This document shows positions 10,510 to 20,532 of a stretch of 64,000 nt of DNA, one piece after another; the first letter of the stretch is position 1; every line of letters begins with the position of its first letter. The position numbers and the translations under genes are program-made. This DNA comes from Planctomycetaceae bacterium (GTDB lineage Bacteria > Planctomycetota > UBA1135 > GCA-002686595), in contig WYBT01000026.1 in assembly GCA_011525785.1 (NCBI GenBank), positions 124,001-188,000 on the forward strand, written 5' to 3'. The notes under the pieces are model-generated. The model made no database searches. It was not told where the DNA came from and worked only from the letters and a program-made list of their open reading frames with translations.

Positions 10510-11385
10510 ATGAAGCCCCGCGCCCGGCGCCGCTGGTGGATCGCAAGCGCGCTGGCGCTCGCCGCACTCGTCGCGGCGGGCAGCTGCAGCTCGTTCGGGC
10601 CGCCCGACATGTCCCGCGTGTTCGACGGCCAGACGCCGCCGCAGGAGCTGCGCGTCTCGCTCGACGCCGGCCGCGAACTGCGCGCCTGGGCCACGGGTCT
10701 GGAGCACGGTCCGCTCGTGCTGTTGATCCACGGCTCGCCGGGGCGCTGGAACGACTTCGCCTACGTGATGACCGACGAGCGCCTCGCCGCGCGCGCCAAG
10801 CTCGTTTCGGTCGATCGCCTGGGTTGGGGCGGCTCGTCTGCCGGCGGCCTCGAGCCCTCGATGCGCGAGCAGGCGCGCGCGCTCGCCCAACTCCTGCGCT
10901 CGCTTGCCGAGCACCGCCCCGCGGTGGTGGTGGGGCACTCGCTCGGCGGTCCGGTCGCGGCGCAGCTCGCGATGGACGCGCCCGAACTCGTGGACGCGCT
11001 GGTTCTCGTGGCGCCCTCGGTCGACCCCGAGCTCGAGACGCCGACCTGGTTCCAGCAGATCGGTCGCACGCGCCTGGTGCGCGCGATCTTGCCCGATGTG
11101 CTGCGCCTCGCCGACGACGAGATCCGACCGCTGCGCGCCGACCTCGAGCAAATGGCCCCGCGCTGGCGCGAGCTGCGCCTTCCGCTCTTCGTGCAACAGG
11201 GCTTCGACGACGCGCTCGTGCCCGCCGCCAACGCCGACTTCGTCGAGCGCGTCGCCACGAACGCGGCCCTGGTCGTGGAGCGTCTCCCCGACCAGGGCCA
11301 CTTGATCCCGTGGGAGCGTCCCGCGGAACTCGCCGAGCTCATCCTGCGCGCGCTCGACGCCGCCGACGCGCCGCGCGGGCGCTGA
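10510..11385 (+). CDS. Alpha/beta hydrolase, predicted lipoprotein
   Basis: 291 residues. The N-terminus has a basic start, a hydrophobic core and a lipobox-like AAGSC at about 22-26, so it is probably anchored to a membrane. The fold is classic alpha/beta hydrolase: oxyanion HGSPGRWNDF, nucleophile elbow GHSLGG, the acid Asp in QQGFDDALVP and the catalytic His in DQGHLIPW. Substrate unknown: esterase, lipase or epoxide-hydrolase-type activities are all possible. It converges on the FG-GAP gene with a 15-nt gap. Confidence 0.8.
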   Translation: MKPRARRRWWIASALALAALVAAGSCSSFGPPDMSRVFDGQTPPQELRVSLDAGRELRAWATGLEHGPLVLLIHGSPGRWNDFAYVMTDERLAARAKLVSVDRLGWGGSSAGGLEPSMREQARALAQLLRSLAEHRPAVVVGHSLGGPVAAQLAMDAPELVDALVLVAPSVDPELETPTWFQQIGRTRLVRAILPDVLRLADDEIRPLRADLEQMAPRWRELRLPLFVQQGFDDALVPAANADFVERVATNAALVVERLPDQGHLIPWERPAELAELILRALDAADAPRGR

Positions 11386-11400
11386 CGCGGCCGGCGCGAC

Positions 11401-13110
11401 TCACGGAGCGATGTCGAAGCGCAGCGCGTTCGTCAACCCGATGTTGCTCGGGAAGGCGAAGCCCGGATCGCGGTGCCAGTACTGCGCATAGAGCCGTTCG
11501 CCAGCGGGCAGGTTGTACTGCTGCATCAGCGCCTGGCTGAAGTGGAAGTCGAAACTGCCCTCGCAGGCAGCGGCGCCGCCCGAGAACTGCTGCTGCGTGC
11601 GCACGATCGGCTGGCCGACGAGCATCGTTCCGCCCCCGAACGGCGTCGACGCGCTGGTGAAGCCCCAGAACAGCATGCCGGCCTTCTGCGCCAGCACGTT
11701 GGACGCGGTGATGTGGAAGTTGTCGCCCAGCGTGCGGCTCGCAGCGCCCGTGAAGTCGATGCGCGGCAGGCAGCCGGCGCTATTCGTTTTCGCCGCGCCG
11801 TAGCGCTGCGGCGCCGCCACGCCGCCGAGCATCAAGCGCACGCGTCCGGCGTTCGAGCCGTTCGCATCTTCCGCCGGGGCGCCGATCAAGAGCTCCGCCC
11901 GACCGTCGTTGTTGAGGTCCGCGCCCGCCGCGAGTCCGCGGCCGAAGTCGCTGTCGTTCTCCCAGCCCCAGTGCGTCGCGAGCAGCGCGCCGTCGACGCC
12001 GGAGTGGATGCGCACCGCGCCGCGCACGCCGAAACCGACGAGATTCAGGCCCGTCACCGCGACCGCCAGGTCGCGCACGCCGTCGCTGTTCCAGTCGCCG
12101 CAGCCAGCGAGCGCGGCGCCGACGCGCTGCTGATCGCTCGAGCCTTCGATCGCGAAGAGCTGCGCGCCGCTCCAGCTGTCGAGCACTCGCACGTGGCCGC
12201 GCGAGGAGCCGCCGCCGTCGTAGTGCGGCGTTCCGACAGCGACGTCCGTGCGCCCGTTGCCGTCGACGTCGCCGAGCGCGGCGAGCGTCCAGCCGAGCTG
12301 CTCGAAGCTCTCGGCGCCCATGGCGCCGCCGAAGTGATCGCCCAGGCCGCGCACGAAGTAGACGCCGCCGACGCTGGCCAGGCTCGACCACGGATGGACG
12401 TAGCCCGGCGCACCCACGGCGAAGTCGGCCTTGCCGTCACCGGTGACATCGCCCAGCGGCGCGAGCGACCAGCCCGCGAGCGCGCCCGGGGAGTTGGGGG
12501 ACCAATCCTGCAGCAGCGCGCCGTTGAAGCCGTTGTAGATGCGCACGCGCCCGGCGTTGTCGACGCCGTTGACCTCAGCGAAGGGAGCCGCGATCGCCCA
12601 GTCGTCGCGTCCATCGCCGTTGATGTCGCCGAGGTTCGCCACTTCGTGGCCGAGGAACTCGTTCTGGCTCTGGCCGTAGTACGCGCCGAGCTGCGCGCCC
12701 GTGCTGGAGTTGAACAGGAACGCCGCGCCCTGCTTCGCGAGCGCCTGCGTGTGCGACGGCGCGCCGATCAACAGGTCCGCGCGACCGTCGCCGGTGATGT
12801 CCGGCGTGGCGGCGATCGAGGCGCCGAATTCGGACTGGTTGCCCGGTCCGACGAGCACGCGCAGCACGTTGCCGGTCTTGCCCGAGTGCACGCGCACGAC
12901 GCCGCGCCGCGTGCCGTTCTGGTAGTAGTCCTCGAACGGCGAGCCCACGGCGTAGTCCTCGACGCCGTCCGCGTTGAGGTCGGGCAGGAACGCGACGCAC
13001 GCGCCGGCTTGAGCTGCGCCGTGAGCGCCGTCGTGCGTGTAGAGGTAGGCCTGAGCGTGCGCGAGGCCGGAGAGCAAGAGCGAGGCGAGGAGGATGTTGC
13101 GGGTCTTCAT
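11401..13110 (-). CDS. Secreted FG-GAP/integrin-alpha-like beta-propeller protein with Cys-type C-terminal module
   Basis: 569 residues. A signal peptide (cleaved near GLAHAQA) leads into seven or so FG-GAP repeats, each with a Ca-binding loop such as DLNADGVEDYAVGSP, DITGDGRADLLIGAP and DINGDGRDDWAIAAP. These fold into a seven-bladed propeller. The last 134 residues are a different module: AAKTNSAGCLPRI, then QKAGMLFWG, SGGAAACEGSF and ending NIGLTNALRFDIAP. The same module ends four other proteins in this window. It is probably extracellular and may be adhesive or structural. The next FG-GAP gene, upstream on the same strand, appears to be an ancient duplicate. Confidence 0.85.
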   Translation of the reverse strand: MKTRNILLASLLLSGLAHAQAYLYTHDGAHGAAQAGACVAFLPDLNADGVEDYAVGSPFEDYYQNGTRRGVVRVHSGKTGNVLRVLVGPGNQSEFGASIAATPDITGDGRADLLIGAPSHTQALAKQGAAFLFNSSTGAQLGAYYGQSQNEFLGHEVANLGDINGDGRDDWAIAAPFAEVNGVDNAGRVRIYNGFNGALLQDWSPNSPGALAGWSLAPLGDVTGDGKADFAVGAPGYVHPWSSLASVGGVYFVRGLGDHFGGAMGAESFEQLGWTLAALGDVDGNGRTDVAVGTPHYDGGGSSRGHVRVLDSWSGAQLFAIEGSSDQQRVGAALAGCGDWNSDGVRDLAVAVTGLNLVGFGVRGAVRIHSGVDGALLATHWGWENDSDFGRGLAAGADLNNDGRAELLIGAPAEDANGSNAGRVRLMLGGVAAPQRYGAAKTNSAGCLPRIDFTGAASRTLGDNFHITASNVLAQKAGMLFWGFTSASTPFGGGTMLVGQPIVRTQQQFSGGAAACEGSFDFHFSQALMQQYNLPAGERLYAQYWHRDPGFAFPSNIGLTNALRFDIAP

Positions 13111-13283
13111 GGCAGTTGGCGCGCCGTGCGCGGCGTGGATGGCAGTCGGGTGGGTTCGTTGAAGGGTCTGGCGCGCCGACGTGGCGCGCGCTCTGCCGCA
13201 CCCATGCGAGGCGCGTGCGCGGGGTCACGCAGAAATCACGGGGTTTTCGCGCGTTCTCGGAGGCGAGCGGCGCTCCGACGACG

Positions 13284-13319
13284 ACGCGAGCCCGCCGGCC
13301 GAAGCCGACGGGCTCGCGT
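13284..13319 (-). terminator. 15-bp hairpin downstream of the second FG-GAP gene
   Basis: Arms 13284-13298 and 13305-13319 pair with one mismatch around CCGAAG. It lies 29 nt beyond the stop codon of the gene at 13349 in the direction of transcription. It has no T run, the same style as the hairpins after hppA and after the gene at 23977. Confidence 0.5.
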
Positions 13320-13348
13320 GATCGCCGCAGGTGCGAGAACTCGCGGGG

Positions 13349-15031
13349 CTACGGCGCCACGACGAATTCGACGGCGTCGCTGAGGCCGACGTTGTTCGGC
13401 GCGGCGAAGCCGCTGTCGCGCCACCAGAACTGGGCGTGGACGTGCTGGCCGGCGGCGAGACCGGCCGCTTGGAGCACCGCTGAAGTGAAGGTGTGCGCGA
13501 GCGCGCCGCTGCAGCCGGCTGCGCCAGAACTCGCAAGCTGCACAGGAGTGCGCCGCAGCGGCGACGCGACGCACAAGGTTCCGCCGCGCAGAGGCGCTGC
13601 GTTCGGCGCGAGTCCCCAGCACAGCATCCCGGGCGCGTTCTGGGTCGCTCCGAACACGCGCGCCGTCAGGCCCGCGCCCGTCGACAGGCTCGCGCAGCCC
13701 TCGGCGCGCATGCGCGGAGTGCAGCCGTTGCTGGTGGTCTTCGCCGTGCAGTAGCTCGAGGCCTGCGGCGTCGCCCCTGCGAGCACGCGCGCCACGCCGC
13801 GTTGCGCGAGCTCGGCGCGCGCGCCGACGGCCAGCTCGTCCGCGCCGTCGCCGTTGAGGTCGACGCTGCCCGCGAGCGCGACGCCGAACTCGCCGTCGAC
13901 CGCGTGGCCGACGAGTGTGGTCTCGAGCGCGAGCGTGAGCGCGTCGAGCACGTGCACGGCGCCGATGCGGCCGAGCGCGCCTGCGACGTGCTGCGGCGCG
14001 CCAGCAGCGAGCTCGCTCACGCCGTCGCCGTCGAAGTCGCACAGCGCGAGCGCGCGGCCGAGACGCTCGCCCGGCGCGCCGAGCCGTTCTTCCTGCGGCG
14101 AAACGCTGAGGCCGGAGAAGCGCGCGACACGACCCTGATTCGCGGCGTTGCCGGTGTGATCCGGCGCGCCGACAGCGAACTCAAGCACGCCGTCGCCATC
14201 GCTGTCGCCTACGCTTGCCAGCGCGAGGCCGAAGTGCTCGCCCGCCGCGCCGCCGTAGCAGCTCCACATCACGCTGTGCGCGCCGCCCTCGATGACCGCG
14301 ACGCGGCCGGCGCCCGCGCCGAAGGCGTTGTTGAAGGGCGCGCCGACCAGCCACTCGCCGTCGCCATCGCCGTCGAGATCGCCCCAGCCGGAGAGGCTCA
14401 GGCCGAACTGCTCTCCGCCGGATTGACCGCGCAGCATGGGCAGGAACTGGGCGCTCGCGCCCGAGACCATCACGACGGCGCCGTTGTCGACCAGCGCGCC
14501 CCAGTCCGCGCCCGGCTCGCCCGCGCCGAAGTCGTCGACCCCGTCGCCGTCGATGTCGCCGAGGTTCGCGACCGAGTAGCCCATGCGGCTGTTCGTGCCG
14601 CTCCCGAAGATCTGCGCCCAGCGCACGCCCGTCTCGAGCGAGTAGACATAGGCCGTGCCCTGGTTCGAGTGCGACCAGCTCGTGCCCGGCGCTCCGACCA
14701 TCAGGTCCGCGCTTCCAGCTCCGTCGAGGTCGTTCACAACCGCCAGCGCGAAGCCGAACTGCGCGCCGGGTGTGGCGCCTTCGAAGGTGCGCAGCACGCT
14801 GCCGTCGCGACCGCTGTGGACGCGCACGAAGCCGGCGGGCGCTTCGAGCGGCGAACCCACGGCGAAGTCGGGCACGCCGTCGCCGTCGACGTCGGGCGTG
14901 AACACCAGCGCGTGGCCGGCGCTGGACGGCGCCGCGGCGCCTTGGATGGCGTGGAGGGCGGCCTGCGCGCCTGCGGCGGCGGCAAACGATCCCAGAGCGA
15001 GCGCGGAGCTCGCGATTCGAGCGAAGTGCAT
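13349..15031 (-). CDS. Secreted FG-GAP beta-propeller protein with Cys-type C-terminal module
   Basis: 560 residues from the ATG at 15031 (MHFARIASSALALG), which gives a proper signal peptide; the longer frame adds an unlikely 14 residues. FG-GAP repeats carry loops DVDGDGVPDFAVGSP, DIDGDGVDDFGAGEP and DLDGDGDGEWLVGAP. The C-terminal module starts at SYCTAKTTSNGCTP and finishes NVGLSDAVEFVVAP, containing APGMLCWG and GAAGCSGAL. It is a paralogue of the preceding protein with the same domain order, and the two are separated by about 240 nt containing a hairpin. Probably exported and cell-surface or matrix associated. Confidence 0.85.
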   Translation of the reverse strand: MHFARIASSALALGSFAAAAGAQAALHAIQGAAAPSSAGHALVFTPDVDGDGVPDFAVGSPLEAPAGFVRVHSGRDGSVLRTFEGATPGAQFGFALAVVNDLDGAGSADLMVGAPGTSWSHSNQGTAYVYSLETGVRWAQIFGSGTNSRMGYSVANLGDIDGDGVDDFGAGEPGADWGALVDNGAVVMVSGASAQFLPMLRGQSGGEQFGLSLSGWGDLDGDGDGEWLVGAPFNNAFGAGAGRVAVIEGGAHSVMWSCYGGAAGEHFGLALASVGDSDGDGVLEFAVGAPDHTGNAANQGRVARFSGLSVSPQEERLGAPGERLGRALALCDFDGDGVSELAAGAPQHVAGALGRIGAVHVLDALTLALETTLVGHAVDGEFGVALAGSVDLNGDGADELAVGARAELAQRGVARVLAGATPQASSYCTAKTTSNGCTPRMRAEGCASLSTGAGLTARVFGATQNAPGMLCWGLAPNAAPLRGGTLCVASPLRRTPVQLASSGAAGCSGALAHTFTSAVLQAAGLAAGQHVHAQFWWRDSGFAAPNNVGLSDAVEFVVAP

Positions 15032-15156
15032 GGCGTGGAGCCTTGGTTGGAGGGTTTGGACCCGCGGAGCCACCTTGCTCCCGTCCGTGTCCGCCGTCCC
15101 ATCCGCTCCGCCCCGCGCGGGTCACGCGCCGCGCCGAAATTTCGCCGCGCCCGCGG

Positions 15157-15741
15157 CTACAGGCGCTCCGCGAGCTCCGCCAGCGCGCGCGAGAGCAGCA
15201 TCTTCACCGCGCCCTCGCTGCGGCCCATCTGCTGGCCGATCTCGGCGCGCGAGAGGCCCACGATCTTGGCCAACGTGATCACCTCGCGGTGCTCCTCGCT
15301 GAGCGCTTCGAAGGCGCGCTCGATGCGCTCGACCTCTTCGCGCAGGACCGCCGCCTGACTGGGCGTCGCGAAACGGCGATAGCTCGCCAGCAACCCGTCG
15401 GCGCCGGCCGGCTCGGCGTCGATCGCGACCTCGCGGCGCGCATCGCGCTTCTCCGCCTGGTAGTAGTCGCGCTTGTGCGTGAGCTTGCGCAGCGCCGTGG
15501 TGAACAGCCACTGCCGGAACGCGCCTTCGCTGGGGAACTGGAAGCGCTCGAGGTGTTCGAGCACTTCGCGGCAGGTCGACTGGACGATGTCGGAGTGCGC
15601 CTCGCGCCCGCGGACCAGCGCCCCCGCGCGCAGCCGCACGTAGGCGCGCAGGTCGGGCAGGCAGCGCTCGAGCAGGGCCTCCGCGGCGGCGCGGTCGCCG
15701 GCCGCGGCGCGTTCGGCCAGGTGCAAGGTGTCGTCGCTCAT
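15157..15741 (-). CDS. ECF-type RNA polymerase sigma factor
   Basis: 194 residues from the ATG at 15741 (MSDDTLHLAERAAAGD); an alternative start 16 codons earlier is less likely. Region 2 is seen in GREAHSDIVQSTCREVLEHL and EGAFRQWLFTTALRK. Region 4 is in ALSEEHREVITLAKIVGLSR followed by EIGQQMGRSEGAVKMLLSRA. It belongs to the planctomycete-type ECF group with a serine/threonine kinase next door; the kinase gene starts 106 nt away on the other strand. No anti-sigma factor gene is present. Confidence 0.9.
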   Translation of the reverse strand: MSDDTLHLAERAAAGDRAAAEALLERCLPDLRAYVRLRAGALVRGREAHSDIVQSTCREVLEHLERFQFPSEGAFRQWLFTTALRKLTHKRDYYQAEKRDARREVAIDAEPAGADGLLASYRRFATPSQAAVLREEVERIERAFEALSEEHREVITLAKIVGLSRAEIGQQMGRSEGAVKMLLSRALAELAERL

Positions 15742-15847
15742 CGCTTCGGTCCAAAAGGTAACCGCGTCGCGCGGCGCGCGTGACTTCATCCGCGCGGTCG
15801 GGATGGACAGCGGCGCGTTTACGATGGTGCTCCTCGTTCAAGCTGTG

Positions 15848-18643
15848 ATGACTGGACCCGATGCGACGCGCGAGCCGCGCGACCAGCGCCTGGTGGACCT
15901 CGTCGCCGAGTGCATCGCGCGGATGGAGTCCGAGGGCGAGCCCGCGCTCGACGAGCTGTGCGAGCGCGAGCCCGAACTGGCGGCGCAACTGCGCGAGCGC
16001 ATCGCACGCCTGCGCGCGAACGGCATGCTCGAGCCGTCGGGCCTGGCGGAGGGCGTCCCCGAGCGGCTGGGCGACTTCAAGCTCGTGCGGCGCGTCGCCA
16101 GCGGCGGCATGGGCGTCGTGTACGAAGCGCGGCAGCTCTCGATGGACCGCCGGGTCGCGCTCAAGCTCGTGCGGCCGGAGACGCTGTACTTCCCTGGCGC
16201 GCGCGAGCGCTTCCGGCGCGAGATCGACGCGGTCGCGCGCTTGTCGCATCCGGGGATCGCGCAGATCTACGTGTGCGGCGAGCAGGGCGAGCTCCCGTAC
16301 TTCGCAATGGAGTTCGTCGAGGGCGCGTCGCTCGCCGATGCGCTCGCCGACCTCGCCGGCCGCTCGCCTCAGACCCTGCGCGGCGAGGATCTGCACGCGT
16401 GCTTGCGAGCGCGCGCTCCCGGGTCGAGCGACTCTCGCGGGGGCGAGCGCTTCGAAGGCGATTGGCCGCACACCTGCGCGCGCATCGTGCGCGACGCTGC
16501 GAACGTGGTCGAGTACGCGCACCGCGCGGGCGTGCTGCACCGCGACCTCAAGCCTGGCAACGTGCTGGTGACGCCGGCGGGGCGCGTGGTCGTCGTGGAC
16601 TTCGGCCTGGCTGCGCTCGAGGGCGCGTCGACGCTGACGCGCAGCGGAGCGCAGCTGGGATCCCTGCCCTACATGGCGCCCGAGCAACTGCGCGGCGAGC
16701 AGGCGAGCATCGGGCCCGCGACCGACGTGTACGGCCTGGGGGTCACGCTCTACGAGCTGCTCGCGCTGCGGCGGCCGTTCGACGCGGACAGTGCGACAGG
16801 CTTCGCGCTCGCCATCGCCGCCGGCGCGCCGCCCGCGCTGCGCCAGTGCAATCCCGCCGTGTCGCGCGACCTCGAGACCGTCGTGCTGTGCGCGCTCGAG
16901 GCCGATCTCGCGCGCCGCTACGCGACTGTGGCCGAGCTGGCCTCGGAGCTCTCGCGCGTGCTGTCGGGCCGGCCGGTGCAGGCGCGGCGCCTGGGGTCGC
17001 TCGGCCGCGCGCAGCGTTGGATCGCGCGCAAACCCGCACGCGCCTTCGCGCTCATCGGGGGGCCGCTACTCGCCGGCGTGGCGCTGTGGAGCACGCTCGC
17101 CTCGCGGCGCGAGGCCGACTCGGCGCGCGTGGCGCAGCGCATCGCGCGCGAGCAGTTCGATCTCACGCTCGGCGCGATCGACGTCGTCGCGCAGCAAGGC
17201 GGCGAGCAGCCGATCGAGAAGCTGCTCGAGCTGATCGACGGCGCGCAGCGCGCGTTCGCCGCGCTCGAAGCCCAGGTCTCCGATCCGCACGCGCTCGACG
17301 ACGAGCGCGCCAAGCTGCTCATTCGCCGCGCGGAGCTGCTCGAGCGAATCGGTCGGCGCAGCGACGCCGCGCAGGCCTTTCGAGCCGCGGCGGACAGCGC
17401 GCGGCGCATGTTCGAGTCCGGCGGCGACGCGGCGCTCTGGCGCACGCTGGCCGTCGACTGCCTCTCTCAGCTCGGCGGCGTGCTCCAGAGCCAGGCCCGC
17501 TGGCAGGAGGCGCTGGAGGCCTTCGACGAGGGACGCGCGCTCGGCGCAGCGGCGCTCGAGACCGATCCGCCGGACGTGCTCGCCCGCCGTTCGTGGGCCT
17601 CGGTCGAAATCAACCGCGCGCAGCTCCTGCGGCTGGCGGGCGAACTCGAGGAGGCGCGCGCGGGCTTCGCACGCGCACTGCCGGAGTTCCGCAGCCAACT
17701 CGAGAGCGCGCGAGACGACGCGCAACTGCTCGACTTGACCGGCATCGCGCTCGCCGGGGCCGCCTTCGTCGAGTGGCGCTCGGGCTGGGACGAGGCCGCG
17801 TTCTCGCTGTGGCGTGAGGCGCTCGAAGTGCTGGAGCGCGCGCACGCGCTCGAGCCCGATCAGGCGCACTACGCCGACGATCTGGGCACGAGCGCGGCGC
17901 ACTTCGGCCGTTCGTTGCTGCACCGCGATCAGCTCGAGCTCGCGCGCCCCGTGCTCGAGCGCTCGCGCGCGCTGCTCGAGGGGCTCGTCGCGCGCCACCC
18001 CGAGTTTCCCGACTACCGCCAGCGCCTGGCTCAGACGCTCGACTCGTGCGCCTGGCTGGCGCGCAAGTCGGGCGACAACGAACTCGCGCTCGCGACGTAT
18101 CGAGCTGCGCTCGAGCACAACCGCGAGCTCGTCGCGCGCTACGCCGACACGGGCCTGTTCGCGCACGATCTGGCGGTGACGCTGACCAACTGCGCGGCGC
18201 TCGAGCACGACCTCGCGCGCTTCGACGACGCTCTGGCGCACTACGGCGAGGCGTGCCAGTTCTACGACGCCAGTCCGCAGGACGTGACGCCGGATGGAGT
18301 GCTGGCCGAACCCGCGGTGTGGGCCTACTTGGGGCACGCGGCGTCGGCGATCGAAGTCGGCGAACTCGAACTGGCGCGCAGGCGGCTCGAGCGCGCGGCG
18401 CAGCTCGAGCGTCCGACTCCAGAGCCGTGGAAGGAACTCGCGAAGTTGTGGGGGCGCGTGGCGGAGCGCGCGGCGCTCGCCGCCGACTCAGGCGGCGGGC
18501 CAGCGCGCGATCTGGCGCTCGACTCGGCGCGCAAGGCGCTCGAACTCGGCTGGCGCGACGCGCGCGCGCTCGAAGAGCACGCCGACTGGGCGCCGCTGCG
18601 CGCTCACCCGCGTTTCGGCGAGCTGCTCTCGGTTGCGCGCTGA
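15848..18643 (+). CDS. Membrane-anchored serine/threonine protein kinase with TPR-like C-terminal half
   Basis: 931 residues from ATG 15848. An N-terminal helical segment (1-70) precedes a Hanks-type kinase (about 76-365): glycine loop [12 protein letters not shown], Lys106 in [14 protein letters not shown] at 231-238 and DFG at 251-253, so it should be active. One membrane helix ([18 protein letters not shown], near 400) separates it from about 500 residues of TPR-like helical repeats ([32 protein letters not shown]) that would lie outside the cytoplasm. It is divergent from an ECF sigma gene and converges on the second kinase with a 40-nt overlap. Confidence 0.9.
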   Translation: MTGPDATREPRDQRLVDLVAECIARMESEGEPALDELCEREPELAAQLRERIARLRANGMLEPSGLAEGVPERLGDFKLVRRVASGGMGVVYEARQLSMDRRVALKLVRPETLYFPGARERFRREIDAVARLSHPGIAQIYVCGEQGELPYFAMEFVEGASLADALADLAGRSPQTLRGEDLHACLRARAPGSSDSRGGERFEGDWPHTCARIVRDAANVVEYAHRAGVLHRDLKPGNVLVTPAGRVVVVDFGLAALEGASTLTRSGAQLGSLPYMAPEQLRGEQASIGPATDVYGLGVTLYELLALRRPFDADSATGFALAIAAGAPPALRQCNPAVSRDLETVVLCALEADLARRYATVAELASELSRVLSGRPVQARRLGSLGRAQRWIARKPARAFALIGGPLLAGVALWSTLASRREADSARVAQRIAREQFDLTLGAIDVVAQQGGEQPIEKLLELIDGAQRAFAALEAQVSDPHALDDERAKLLIRRAELLERIGRRSDAAQAFRAAADSARRMFESGGDAALWRTLAVDCLSQLGGVLQSQARWQEALEAFDEGRALGAAALETDPPDVLARRSWASVEINRAQLLRLAGELEEARAGFARALPEFRSQLESARDDAQLLDLTGIALAGAAFVEWRSGWDEAAFSLWREALEVLERAHALEPDQAHYADDLGTSAAHFGRSLLHRDQLELARPVLERSRALLEGLVARHPEFPDYRQRLAQTLDSCAWLARKSGDNELALATYRAALEHNRELVARYADTGLFAHDLAVTLTNCAALEHDLARFDDALAHYGEACQFYDASPQDVTPDGVLAEPAVWAYLGHAASAIEVGELELARRRLERAAQLERPTPEPWKELAKLWGRVAERAALAADSGGGPARDLALDSARKALELGWRDARALEEHADWAPLRAHPRFGELLSVAR

Positions 18644-20502
18644 GCGTGAGCTCCGCCCAGCGGCGGATTCACCGGACCGGGCCGCTCGATGCGCACCGTC
18701 GCGCCCGCCGCTTCGAGGCGCTTGCCCAAGTCCTCGGCGTCGCCGGGAGCGAGCCGCAGCGCGATCCAGTGCGGCGCGTGGTCGACCGCGTACTTGGCCT
18801 CGCTCAGGGTCGCGCCCGTCGCCTTGCGCAGCGCGGCGATGACTTCGATCTTGCGCTCGCCCGCACTGACCAGTTCGAGCGCTGCGCTCGCGCCGCGGGG
18901 CGCGCCGCCGATCTCGATCACGCCGCGCCGATCCTTCTCGGTCATCGTGCGCCGCGCTGCAGTGGCCTCGGCCCACAGCGCGCACTGGAACACCATGTCG
19001 CTGACGTCGTAGAACCACTCGCGCGTCAGCGGGTCGTGCCACCCCAGGCGCACGACGCTGATCAGCGCGACCACCACGTTCATCGCCTGCAGCACGCGGT
19101 CGAAGCCGCTGCGTGCCGGGTCGCTTCGGTGCAAGCGCCACCCGCCCCAGCCGGCGGTCGCGGCCAGCAAGCCGGCCGAAACACGCACGAACCATGCATC
19201 TGCGCGGCCGGGCTGGTCGCCCCACGCGCCGTACAGCGGGTCCAGCAGGCGCTCCGGCTCGACCACCAAGCTCGCCATCAGCGCCGCGAGCATGGCGCAC
19301 AGGCTGAAGCCGTACATGACTCCGCGCCGTGTTCCGCGCAGCGTGAACGGCCGCGCGAGCAGCAGCGGAATCGCGATCGCGAGCGTCACGCTCCAGGCGC
19401 TCTTGGCGAGTGCGTTGCTCAGCGGCAAGTGGCGGAACAGCATCGACGCGACCGCGAAGGCCAGCACGGCGAACGTCGATCCGAGCATCGAGAGCGCTTC
19501 ACGCTCCTGTTGACGACGCTCTTCGCTGCGCGGCCGCTCTGGCGTGCTGTCGCTCGACGCGCGCGCCGCCGCATCCGCTCCGCTCGGCGCGCCGCCGTTC
19601 AAGTCGGTCTCGAGCTCCTTGGCGTGCTGGTAGCGCCGCTCGCGATCGCGCTCGAGCGCCTTGAGCACGATCGCATCGAGCCGTGCGTCCACCGCGGCGC
19701 GTTTCGAAGGCGCGTCGAAGCGGCCCAGCGGCAACTCGCCGGTGAGCAGCTCGTAGAGCATCACGCCCAGCGCATAGAGATCCGCGCGGTGGTCGACCTC
19801 CGCGGGGCGCTCGTACTGCTCGGGCGCCATGTACGGCGGCGTTCCCATCGCCTGCGTCGCGCGCGTCAGGCCCTCGGAAGGTGAGTCCGCGAGCTTCGCC
19901 AACCCGAAGTCCGCGATCTTCAGGCGCCCCTCGCGGCCGAGCAGCACGTTCTCCGGCTTGATGTCGCGGTGCACGACGCCGCGCGAGTGCGCGTACTCGA
20001 GCGCCTCGCAGAGCTGTGTCACGAGCGCGAGCACCTCGCTCGACTCGAGCGCGCCATCGCGCAGCACTTCGCGCAGGCTCGCGCCGTCGACGAACTCCAT
20101 CACGAGGTAGGGAAACGGCCCCGCGACGCCGGCGTCGTGCACGGAGACGATCCCGGGGTGTTGCAGCGACGCGAGCGCGCGCGCCTCGCGCTCGAAGCGC
20201 TCGAGGAAGCCCGCGCGCTCGCACAGCTCGGGCGCGAGCACCTTGAGCGCGACCGCGCGCCCCAGGCTGCGTTGGCGCGCGCGGTACACGGCGCCCATCG
20301 CTCCGCGACCCAGGAGCGCTTCGATTTCGAGCTGCGGGAAGTGCGGCGCGAGTTCGTCGAGCGTCGGGGCCGCGCGGCGAGCGTGGTCGAGCGGCGGAGT
20401 CGGAAAGGCCTGGCGCAGCAGGCAGGCCGGGCAGTTCGACCCGTCCGCGGGGAGCGGCGCGCCGCAGCGCGGGCAAGTCGTGGGCTGGGAGGCGGGGACC
20501 AT
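18604..20502 (-). CDS. Serine/threonine protein kinase with N-terminal zinc ribbon and C-terminal L7/L12-like domain
   Basis: 632 residues. Residues 10-27 hold two CxxC pairs (zinc ribbon). The kinase (about 59-310) has [10 protein letters not shown], Lys87, [11 protein letters not shown] at 178-188 and DFG 198-200. Four or five hydrophobic segments follow (about 340-510). Residues 551-606 ([20 protein letters not shown] ... [17 protein letters not shown]) look like the C-terminal domain of ribosomal protein L7/L12, on the cytoplasmic side if the topology is even. The gene is 30 nt behind the second ECF sigma gene and probably in one operon with it. Confidence 0.88.
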   Translation of the reverse strand: MVPASQPTTCPRCGAPLPADGSNCPACLLRQAFPTPPLDHARRAAPTLDELAPHFPQLEIEALLGRGAMGAVYRARQRSLGRAVALKVLAPELCERAGFLERFEREARALASLQHPGIVSVHDAGVAGPFPYLVMEFVDGASLREVLRDGALESSEVLALVTQLCEALEYAHSRGVVHRDIKPENVLLGREGRLKIADFGLAKLADSPSEGLTRATQAMGTPPYMAPEQYERPAEVDHRADLYALGVMLYELLTGELPLGRFDAPSKRAAVDARLDAIVLKALERDRERRYQHAKELETDLNGGAPSGADAAARASSDSTPERPRSEERRQQEREALSMLGSTFAVLAFAVASMLFRHLPLSNALAKSAWSVTLAIAIPLLLARPFTLRGTRRGVMYGFSLCAMLAALMASLVVEPERLLDPLYGAWGDQPGRADAWFVRVSAGLLAATAGWGGWRLHRSDPARSGFDRVLQAMNVVVALISVVRLGWHDPLTREWFYDVSDMVFQCALWAEATAARRTMTEKDRRGVIEIGGAPRGASAALELVSAGERKIEVIAALRKATGATLSEAKYAVDHAPHWIALRLAPGDAEDLGKRLEAAGATVRIERPGPVNPPLGGAHAQRATESSSPKRG

Positions 20503-20532
20503 GGCGAGCGGAGAGACGTGCGCCGCCGTGCG

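Noticed and set aside
11401..15031. Integrin or phage tail fibre
   Set aside because: FG-GAP repeats alone with a signal peptide and no phage genes nearby; a bacterial secreted propeller is simpler.
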